Shown piece by piece: positions 1 through 4,717 of a stretch of 14,859 nucleotides of DNA. Below the pieces are notes generated by a model that had not been told where the DNA came from, made no database searches, and saw nothing but the letters and a program-made list of their open reading frames with translations. The number at the start of each line of letters is the position of its first letter. Position 1 is the stretch's first letter. Made by a program: the position numbers and the translations under genes. The DNA comes from an uncultured Clostridia bacterium (GTDB lineage: Bacteria; Bacillota; Clostridia; Christensenellales; Borkfalkiaceae). The stretch lies in NCBI GenBank assembly GCA_947581885.1, contig CANPWF010000024.1:1-14859 (forward strand). Direction: 5' to 3'.

Positions 1-174
1 TGCGACGCGAACGCCTGTTTCATCATGGCGTGCACCGGGGAAATCGGGCGCGGTGACGCGGTAAAAGCGCGAAAAATATTCGATCTGGTGGGAAAAACTC
101 TCCTTGCAGGAGAGATATCCGTGCAGGAGGAGGAGTTCTTCCCCCTCTCCCCGCTGTAAAAAGACATCCTTCAA
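1..174 (-). CDS. Alpha/beta hydrolase, N-terminal fragment (gene runs off the window)
   Basis: Only the first 58 codons are inside the window. The frame opens with TTG at 174-172, overlapping the rimI stop codon (shared bases TTGA), with a GAGG ribosome binding site a few bases upstream. The translation shows an LLLLHG strand and oxyanion-hole motif (His-Gly near residues 18-19), then a segment resembling QIEYFSRFYRVTAPDFPG. This is the usual start of small alpha/beta hydrolases of the esterase/lipase/haloperoxidase type: strand, HG turn, helix, then a V-x-A-x-D-x-x-G strand. The nucleophile and the catalytic Asp and His lie outside the window, so substrate and activity cannot be stated. It is the last visible gene of the tsaE-tsaB-rimI unit and is probably translated by coupling to rimI. 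There is no in-frame ATG or GTG close upstream, which favours the TTG start. Confidence 0.75.
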   Translation of the reverse strand, partial: MKDVFLQRGEGEELLLLHGYLSCKESFSHQIEYFSRFYRVTAPDFPGARHDETGVRVA

Positions 175-602
175 AGTTCCCTCGTCATCACAACGGCATC
201 CTCGCCGTCGGGATAGTAACGGGAACGGACGTACAGCCCGCGGAAACCGCACCGAAGATAGAGCATCTGCGCCGAGGCGTTGGAGACGCGTACTTCGAGA
301 TACACCCTCTTTGCCCCCCGTTCGCGGGCGATGGCGAGCAGGTCCTCCATGATCTTCTTGCCCCTGCCGCAACGGCGGTACATCTCGCTCACGGCGATGA
401 GTTCGATCTCCGCCTCGTCCGCCGCGACGCGCACACCGCCGTAGCCGACGAGAACGCCCTCTTCTTCGAGAAGAACGCCGCGGAAGTTATCGGAAAGGAA
501 GCTCTCCGCGAGCATACGGCGGGTCCAAGGGTCGGAGAAGCACTCCCTTTCAAGGGCGGCGATCCCGTCGAGATCATGGAGTTTCCACAGCCGCCCGTTC
601 AT
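171..602 (-). CDS. rimI: Ribosomal protein S18 alanine N-acetyltransferase RimI (GNAT family)
   Basis: A 143-residue GNAT acetyltransferase of the length usual for RimI, which moves an acetyl group from acetyl-CoA to the N-terminal alanine of ribosomal protein S18. The acetyl-CoA pyrophosphate loop R-x-x-G-x-G is seen at residues 76-81 (RRCGRG). Glu103 in YLEVRVSN and Tyr115 in QMLYLRCGF fall at the positions of the catalytic Glu and Tyr described for enterobacterial RimI. The C-terminal GF-x-x-x-x-x-R-x-x-YY pattern is also typical. The ATG overlaps the tsaB stop codon as ATGA (602-599), so translation is probably coupled. Position directly after tsaB supports the RimI call over other GNATs. 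The acceptor protein is inferred from the family. Confidence 0.9.
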   Translation of the reverse strand: MNGRLWKLHDLDGIAALERECFSDPWTRRMLAESFLSDNFRGVLLEEEGVLVGYGGVRVAADEAEIELIAVSEMYRRCGRGKKIMEDLLAIARERGAKRVYLEVRVSNASAQMLYLRCGFRGLYVRSRYYPDGEDAVVMTREL

Positions 603-1180
603 CGTCTCCCCTCCTCCGCCGCACTCTTCCGAAGGTACAGCGCGGTGAGCTCTCGGGCGGGAGCAGCGTTCTTATAGAGAACTTCCGCCGCCGTTATAAG
701 TCCCTTTCCCCGATCGCACGTCTCACTTACAATGGGGCGATATCCCCTCTTTTCGAGGGCATTTATTTCCTCTTCGCCGAGAAATGCGGGTTCGAGGGCG
801 ACATCGTTTTCATACGGACAGGCGTAGAATTTGCCGTGCCCCGCGTCGATGAGGGCGAGCCGTTTCCCGTTCCTATCAGCGTATGCGAGCGTATCGAAGG
901 AGGTGACGGAAAGGGCGGGAAGGTTCGCCGCAAAGCACATGCCCTTGACCGCCGCGATGCCGATACGCACCCCCGTGAACGACCCCGGGCCAACCGTACA
1001 AGCGAGAAAGTCGAGCTCGCCGAGGGTGAGCCCCGCCTTCGAGAGCACGTCGTCGATCCCGTCCATCAAAAGGACGGAGTGGCGCATCGCCTCGTTTTCG
1101 GTGCGCGAAAAGACCTCCCCGCCCCGATAGGCGGCGACAAAGAGGCGTTCGTAACTCGTATCGACGGCAAGAAAGTTCAA
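599..1180 (-). CDS. tsaB: tRNA threonylcarbamoyladenosine biosynthesis protein TsaB
   Basis: TsaB (YeaZ) is an ASKHA-fold protein without catalytic activity of its own. It pairs with TsaD and TsaE to transfer the threonylcarbamoyl group to A37 of ANN-decoding tRNAs (t6A). The protein shows the N-terminal NFLAVDTSYERL strand, a central GPGSFTGVRIG motif (about residues 69-79) and the closing ALYLRKSAAEE typical of the family. The start was set at TTG (1180-1178), which overlaps the tsaE stop as TTGA. This gives 193 residues, places the family's normal N-terminus correctly and has GGGAG 8 nt upstream. A start further upstream at 1270 would add 30 unrelated residues translated from tsaE sequence. 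tsaD is not found next to it in this window. Confidence 0.92.
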   Translation of the reverse strand: MNFLAVDTSYERLFVAAYRGGEVFSRTENEAMRHSVLLMDGIDDVLSKAGLTLGELDFLACTVGPGSFTGVRIGIAAVKGMCFAANLPALSVTSFDTLAYADRNGKRLALIDAGHGKFYACPYENDVALEPAFLGEEEINALEKRGYRPIVSETCDRGKGLITAAEVLYKNAAPARELTALYLRKSAAEEGRR

Positions 1181-1575
1181 AGTGTGATCTCCCGCTCCCC
1201 GTTCGCCCCTTTCCGAATGCGAACATGCTTTACGTTTTCGGGAAGCAATCCCGCGATTTTCTCCCCCCATTCAACGAGGCAAACGCCCTTGCCGAAGTAT
1301 TCGGAGAAGCCGAGCGATTCGGCGTACTCCTCGGAGGGAACGCGGTAACAATCGAAATGGAAGAGCCTGTTTTCGTAACTGTTGATGTAGGCGTAGGTGG
1401 GGCTCGTCACTTCGCATCCGATCCCCATGCCCTTCGCAACGCCCTTGGCGAACGCCGTTTTGCCCGCGCCCATTTCGCCGTCCAGCAGGACGACGTCGCC
1501 GTCATGAAGCGAGGCGGCATACCTTTCCGCCAACGCGAAGGTCTCTTCTGCCGAACGGGTAACAAAAACAGCCAT
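1177..1575 (-). CDS. tsaE: tRNA threonylcarbamoyladenosine biosynthesis ATPase TsaE
   Basis: A 132-residue P-loop ATPase that drives turnover of the TsaB-TsaD complex in t6A synthesis. Visible motifs are Walker A GEMGAGKT (residues 33-40), the TSPTY segment (57-61) that contributes to nucleotide binding, HFDCYR (73-78) and the late VEWGEKI motif (101-107). Length and motif order match the family. The ATG at 1575 is the only sensible start: the frame is closed by TAA three codons upstream, and the N-terminus aligns with known TsaE proteins. No Shine-Dalgarno sequence precedes it, and a TATAAT box ends only 8 nt upstream, so the transcript is probably leaderless. It is the first gene of a unit with tsaB, rimI and the hydrolase. 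Confidence 0.93.
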   Translation of the reverse strand: MAVFVTRSAEETFALAERYAASLHDGDVVLLDGEMGAGKTAFAKGVAKGMGIGCEVTSPTYAYINSYENRLFHFDCYRVPSEEYAESLGFSEYFGKGVCLVEWGEKIAGLLPENVKHVRIRKGANGEREITL

Positions 1576-1583
1576 ACGCGGAT

Positions 1584-1612
1584 ATTATACCGCATACGGC
1601 TGCAATTTGCAA
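1584..1612 (-). promoter_or_regulatory. Promoter of the tsaE-tsaB-rimI unit
   Basis: On the minus strand TTGCAA (1612-1607) and a perfect TATAAT (1589-1584) are separated by 17 nt, a good sigma-A type promoter. It lies in the 80-nt gap between mgtE and tsaE. The predicted transcription start falls within about two bases of the tsaE ATG. Confidence 0.65.
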
Positions 1613-1655
1613 GAATTTTGACGAAGTTGCCCCTCTCTTCCGAAGATTTCCGCCT

Positions 1656-3311
1656 TTATCCCAAGATGGCGACGGAGAGCCCGCAGAAGATGAGAAGAGA
1701 CAGTGCGTCTACAATGGTCGTGATGAAGGGCGAGGCGACGGCGGCGGGGTCGAGCTTGATCTTCTTCACGAAGAGCGGGAGCATACAGCCGACGAACTTC
1801 GCCATGACGACGGTGCAGAAGAGTGCGAGCGAGACGACGAGGCAAGGTTTCACGGTGTATCCCTCAAAGCCGAACAGGAGCCTGTCGATGAGCTGCAATT
1901 TCGCAAAGCAGGCGGCGGCGAGCGTCGCGGCGCAAAGGAGCGAGACGCGGAATTCCTTCCATAGAACCCGCGCGGTATCCTTGGTGGAGAGCTCCCCGAG
2001 GGCGAGCGAGCGGATGACGGTGACGGACGCTTGCGAACCCGAGTTTCCGCCCGTATCCATGAGCATGGGCACGCACGCGAGCATGGCGGTGGAGAGCATC
2101 GCCTCGAAGTTGTTGAGGATGAGCCCCGTGAACGTCGCGCTCACGAGCAATATCAAAAGCCAAGGGACGCGGTTCTTCCAGACGGTGAAAACCCCCGTCT
2201 TTAAGTAGGGCTTGCTCTCGTGGATGACACCTGCCATCGCCTCGATATCCTCGGTGTTTTCCTCTTCGATGACTTCCATAGCGTCGTCGACGGTGACGAT
2301 GCCGACGAGCCTTCTCTCCTCATCGACGACGGGAATGGCGAGGAAACCGTAATCGGAGATCGTCCGCGCCACTTCCTCTTTGTCGTCGTGGGTATGGACG
2401 TAGATGACGTTGTCCTCCATGATCTCGGAGATCTTGCGATCGGTCGCGTTGAGCATGAGATCCTTCGCCGTCACCATGCCGATCAGCCGATTGGCGCGGT
2501 CGGTGACGTAACAGGTGTAGATGGTCTCCTTGTCGATCGCCTGTTCGCGGATATGGTCGAACGCCTCTTTCACCGTCATCTCGGGGAAGAAGCGGACGAA
2601 CTCGATGGTCATGATCGAGCCCGCACTGTCCTTGGGGTATTTCAGCAGCTCGTTGATGTAGGCGCGGGTCTCGCTGTCGGTAAGAGCCAAAAGCCGCTTG
2701 ACGACGGAAGAGGGCATCTCCTCGACGAGGTCGACGGTATCATCGAGGAAGAGCGCGTCCATGACCCCTTTGACTTCCTTATCGGAGAGCTTTTTGAGGA
2801 GCTTTTCCTGCGTATCGGGCTCGATCTCGACGAACATATCCGCCGCAAGGTCTTTGGGAAGGATGCGGAAGAGCACGGGAAGGTCCTCTTCCTCCGCGTT
2901 TTCGAATACGTCGGCGAGGTCGATCTCGTTCATCGAGGCGAGAAGGGGCTTCAAGACGGAGAACTTCCGCTCCTTCAAGAGGGCAAGGATCTCGTCCCGC
3001 TCGGCAATGCGCCGCGCGATGGAATCGGGGATCTCCTCGATGATGTCCACCGTGTCGTCGACGGAGACATCCTCCATGACCTCTTCGAGTTCGTCGTCGC
3101 GAAGCCCTTCGAGCACGGTCTGCTGCAAGTCGGCATCGAGCAGAACGAGCACTTCGGCGAGAACGTCCCGATCAAGCGCACGGCAAAAGGGAAGGATCTC
3201 TTCCTTCCCCATTTCACGCAAAAGGGTAGCCGCATCCTCGGGCTTTTTCACCCGATCGGCTACGCCTTCGTAATCTTTATCCTGCAATAATTTGCGAATT
3301 TCTTCGTCCAT
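1656..3311 (-). CDS. mgtE: MgtE-type magnesium channel with an apparently duplicated N domain
   Basis: A gated Mg2+ channel of the inner membrane. The 551 residues are about 100 more than usual for MgtE (around 450). Order: residues 1-102 resemble an MgtE N domain; 106-208 hold a second and more canonical N domain; about 228-352 form the paired CBS domains that sense cytoplasmic Mg2+; about 382-550 form the five-helix pore. The pore keeps the TGGNSGSQ motif (420-427) and DPAAVASPF...TTIVDAL (521-537), which includes the conserved pore aspartate. Both N-domain copies contain the same landmarks, for example VDDTVDIIEEIPDS and LDDTVDLVEEMPSS. The start at 3311 was chosen because GGAGGTGG lies 4-11 nt upstream; the ATG at 3329 has no such site. 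It has its own promoter and a roughly 140-nt leader. I see no terminator after it. Confidence 0.93.
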   Translation of the reverse strand: MDEEIRKLLQDKDYEGVADRVKKPEDAATLLREMGKEEILPFCRALDRDVLAEVLVLLDADLQQTVLEGLRDDELEEVMEDVSVDDTVDIIEEIPDSIARRIAERDEILALLKERKFSVLKPLLASMNEIDLADVFENAEEEDLPVLFRILPKDLAADMFVEIEPDTQEKLLKKLSDKEVKGVMDALFLDDTVDLVEEMPSSVVKRLLALTDSETRAYINELLKYPKDSAGSIMTIEFVRFFPEMTVKEAFDHIREQAIDKETIYTCYVTDRANRLIGMVTAKDLMLNATDRKISEIMEDNVIYVHTHDDKEEVARTISDYGFLAIPVVDEERRLVGIVTVDDAMEVIEEENTEDIEAMAGVIHESKPYLKTGVFTVWKNRVPWLLILLVSATFTGLILNNFEAMLSTAMLACVPMLMDTGGNSGSQASVTVIRSLALGELSTKDTARVLWKEFRVSLLCAATLAAACFAKLQLIDRLLFGFEGYTVKPCLVVSLALFCTVVMAKFVGCMLPLFVKKIKLDPAAVASPFITTIVDALSLLIFCGLSVAILG

Positions 3312-3361
3312 TTTCCACCTCCACGCCAATTTTTACCCGCGCGGACGCAAGAAAACGAACC

Positions 3362-3427
3362 CTATACGGCGGACTGCGCCGCACGGGAACGGTTGCTTGG
3401 GTCCGAGGTCGTACTTCGTCCTTTCAC
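3362..3427 (-). CDS. Possible leader peptide upstream of mgtE (21 codons)
   Basis: Inside the mgtE leader, AAGGAGG (3442-3436) is followed 8 nt later by GTG (3427-3425), opening a 21-codon frame rich in Ser and Arg that ends at TAG (3364-3362). An ATG only 1 nt after the same site opens a different 33-codon frame ending at TAA (3335-3333), but that spacing is too short. The last codons overlap a 7-bp hairpin at 3365-3383 (5-nt loop, one G-U pair). A near-perfect ribosome binding site with no large gene behind it is the main evidence. The peptide has no recognisable domain and I found no match to the M-box Mg2+ riboswitch. It could equally be a chance frame. Confidence 0.3.
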   Translation of the reverse strand: MKGRSTTSDPSNRSRAAQSAV

Positions 3428-3458
3428 GGCGCATGCCTCCTTGTTTTTTTCTACTACT

Positions 3459-3487
3459 ACTTTATTCCGAATTTCAAAAAATGTCAA
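3459..3487 (-). promoter_or_regulatory. Promoter of mgtE
   Basis: Minus strand: a perfect TTGACA (3487-3482), a 17-nt spacer, then TAAAGT (3464-3459), four of six matching TATAAT. The -35 box overlaps the ribU stop codon (TGA at 3486-3484), so the promoter is partly inside the upstream gene. The predicted mRNA has a leader of about 140 nt before the mgtE ATG. Confidence 0.6.
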
Positions 3488-4215
3488 CCGTTTTGCGGCG
3501 GGTTTTCCTCCGCATTTTCGGGAATTTCTTCTGGGGTTTTGTCGAAGCGATCGTCCCCCTTCTCTTCCGAAGAAGGCATATTTTCTTGGGAAGGCTCTTC
3601 TTTTTGTTCTTCCTTTACAACTACTCTTCGGCTCCTCTTTTCGATCTTCTCCCGCGTGAGTTTGATGAGGCGGGAGAGCGGCTTATACACGAAGAACACG
3701 ACGGCGGAGATCACAACGCTCTTGATGGCATTGAACGCGAGCACGTAGTACCATGCGCCGTCGAACGCCGCCTTCGCGCCCTCCCCCATAAAGAAGGGGA
3801 AATTGATAAAGCGGTTGACGGGAAGGGAGACGGCGATCTGCATCACGCTCCCCGCGGCGAGGTACAAAAGCACCCACCACCTCCCCTTTTTGAAGCGGTA
3901 GACGATAGAGGGGATGAGGATGAACGCCGTCGACATGATGAGGTTGGCGATCTCCCCCACGCCCCCCGTCGACGACTTCGCAAAACAGAGAAGTTCTTTC
4001 AAGGCGATGCTGACGATCGCCTCGACGGGCCCGAAGATGAACCCCTCGAAGAGGAAAAAGACGTTTGCGAAATCGAATTTTAGGTAGGGTGCCGCGGGGA
4101 AAATGGGGAACTCCAAAAAGGTCACGACGAATGCGAGCGACGTAAAGAGTGCCATGTACGCGATGTTCGTCGCCGAAAAGTGGGAACGAACGACGCGCTT
4201 CGCGCTTTCTTTCAT
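3484..4215 (-). CDS. ribU: Riboflavin ECF transporter substrate-binding subunit RibU with long acidic C-terminal tail
   Basis: The membrane S component that captures riboflavin and works with the shared ECF energising module (EcfA-EcfA'-EcfT, not in this window). Hydrophobic segments fill residues about 15-185. The family segment YLKFDFANV (44-52), then GEIANLIMSTAFILIPS (87-103) and the last helix FNAIKSVVISAVVFF (161-175) resemble RibU/YpaA. The FMN riboswitch directly upstream makes riboflavin or FMN the expected ligand. The start at 4215 (ATG with GGAGG 5 nt upstream) gives 243 residues; an upstream start would be translated from the riboswitch and terminator. Residues about 186-243 form a charged tail rich in Lys and Glu, then Glu, Pro and Asn, which the roughly 190-residue Bacillus RibU does not have. 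Function is known from the family; the tail's role is unknown. Confidence 0.9.
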   Translation of the reverse strand: MKESAKRVVRSHFSATNIAYMALFTSLAFVVTFLEFPIFPAAPYLKFDFANVFFLFEGFIFGPVEAIVSIALKELLCFAKSSTGGVGEIANLIMSTAFILIPSIVYRFKKGRWWVLLYLAAGSVMQIAVSLPVNRFINFPFFMGEGAKAAFDGAWYYVLAFNAIKSVVISAVVFFVYKPLSRLIKLTREKIEKRSRRVVVKEEQKEEPSQENMPSSEEKGDDRFDKTPEEIPENAEENPPQNG

Positions 4216-4227
4216 ACTTGCCTCCAT

Positions 4228-4253
4228 AAAAAAGCCCCGCAAAAAAGCGAGGC
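4228..4253 (-). terminator. Intrinsic terminator forming the FMN riboswitch expression platform
   Basis: Minus strand GCCTCGC (4253-4247), loop TTTTTT (4246-4241), GCGGGGC (4240-4234), then six T (4233-4228), located just before the ribU ribosome binding site. The stem is 7 bp with one U-G pair. The 5' arm region at 4255-4249 is complementary over 7 nt to 4364-4358 at the 5' edge of the riboswitch aptamer, so an antiterminator could form when FMN is absent. The pairing is seen in the sequence; the switching mechanism is inferred. Confidence 0.85.
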
Positions 4254-4258
4254 GAAAA

Positions 4259-4371
4259 AATCTTTTCTCATCCGGACTATGACCGTCGGTACGGGAATTG
4301 CACCCGTTCGGTCCCGCAAGGGATTTGCAGACTGTACTGCCGGTGGAGACTTCCACTCCGCCTCAAAGAAC
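4259..4371 (-). promoter_or_regulatory. FMN riboswitch (RFN element)
   Basis: On the minus strand the segment carries the conserved RFN core in order: a GAGGCGG entry, a hairpin GTGGAAGTCTCCAC, the CCGGCAGTACAGTC block, a variable stem with CCCTTGCGGG, the hairpin ACGGGTGCAATTCCCGT, then ACCGACGGTCATAGTCCGGA and GATGAGAAAAGA. These match the RFN consensus blocks (ACCGGCGGUAGAGUC, the GGUGAGAUUCC type hairpin, ACCGACAGUAUAGUCUGGAUG). UCUUU at the 5' end and AAAGA at the 3' end can close P1. A terminator follows at once and then ribU, so FMN binding probably ends transcription and shuts down riboflavin uptake. Confidence 0.95.
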
Positions 4372-4417
4372 GTTCCGCGGACTTTTTTCCTTTGGAAACC
4401 CGCCCGCGGGATATGAA

Positions 4418-4423
4418 ATTGTA
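4418..4423 (-). promoter_or_regulatory. Candidate -10 box for ribU
   Basis: TACAAT on the minus strand lies about 45 nt before the aptamer, the right place for a ribU promoter. No convincing -35 box is found 16-18 nt upstream (the 17-nt position reads AGAAGG) and there is no extended -10 TG. Readthrough from glyA is the alternative source of the transcript. Confidence 0.3.
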
Positions 4424-4482
4424 TGGGTGAAGGTACCCGCCCTTCTCGTGGAACGGTGCGCCGCACAACGTACACTCGTACG

Positions 4483-4612
4483 GCGTCATTCTGAGGGAGC
4501 CCTTTGGGGGCGACCGAAGAATCCCGTCCCGTGTACGGACACACAAGACGGTTCTATAAACGTGCACGTCCGCTCGTAGTCCGGGATCCTTCACATGCGT
4601 TCAGGATGACGC
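4483..4612. repeat. MITE-like intergenic inverted repeat element (130 bp)
   Basis: The ends are inverted copies: GCGTCATTCTGA at the left and TCAGGATGACGC at the right (one mismatch). Inside, GAAGAATCCCG on the left is mirrored by CGGGATCCTTC on the right. The GTCATTCTGA...GAAGAATC form is one I recognise from widespread non-coding interspersed repeats in bacterial genomes and metagenomes. No ORF inside resembles a transposase and no clear target duplication is visible, so if it moves it must depend on an enzyme elsewhere. It sits in the 346-base gene-free stretch between the ribU riboswitch and glyA. Confidence 0.65.
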
Positions 4613-4713
4613 GCCGCGCAGGCGGCGCGTCCGCCTACGGCGGGCACGGCGTGTTCGTCCGTTCATGTTGCGCACGGTCGTGCGCTCCTACGGCGGGAAG
4701 GGCGTGTACGCCC
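4608..4713. repeat. Cluster of GC-rich palindromes and a 24-bp direct repeat after glyA
   Basis: Starting within the last bases of the MITE-like element is a perfect 10-bp inverted repeat GACGCGCCGC/GCGGCGCGTC with a 4-base loop (4608-4631). It is followed by CCGCC-TAC-GGCGG (4631-4643), GCGCAC-GGTC-GTGCGC (4670-4685) and GGGCGT-GT-ACGCCC (4700-4713). A 24-bp unit beginning CCTACGGCGGG occurs at 4634-4657 and again at 4687-4710 with 21 of 24 bases identical, 53 bp apart. None of the stems is followed by a T run on the minus strand, so they are not standard intrinsic terminators for glyA, although they could slow polymerase or protect the 3' end. Confidence 0.6.
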
Positions 4714-4717
4714 CCCC

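Noticed and set aside
1590..1655. Intrinsic terminator after mgtE
   Set aside because: The only small palindrome (around 1637-1648) would leave a stem of three pairs and has no T run.
2220..3290. A plus-strand frame rich in Asp, Val, Gly and His opposite mgtE
   Set aside because: The repetitive composition is the mirror of the Glu/Asp- and Ile/Val-rich N and CBS domains of MgtE. It has no ribosome binding site and no family resemblance.
3312..3483. M-box (Mg2+) riboswitch upstream of mgtE
   Set aside because: The leader length would allow it, but the conserved M-box blocks and a terminator are absent. Only a small ORF and one hairpin are seen.
4277..4594. A minus-strand frame with a C-x-x-C start resembling a zinc ribbon
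   Set aside because: It reads from the MITE-like repeat into the FMN riboswitch, overlapping structured RNA, and has no second cysteine pair or homologous domain that I can recognise.
4700..4713. Intrinsic terminator for glyA at GGGCGT-GT-ACGCCC
   Set aside because: The loop is too tight and no T run follows on the minus strand. It was kept only as part of the repeat cluster.
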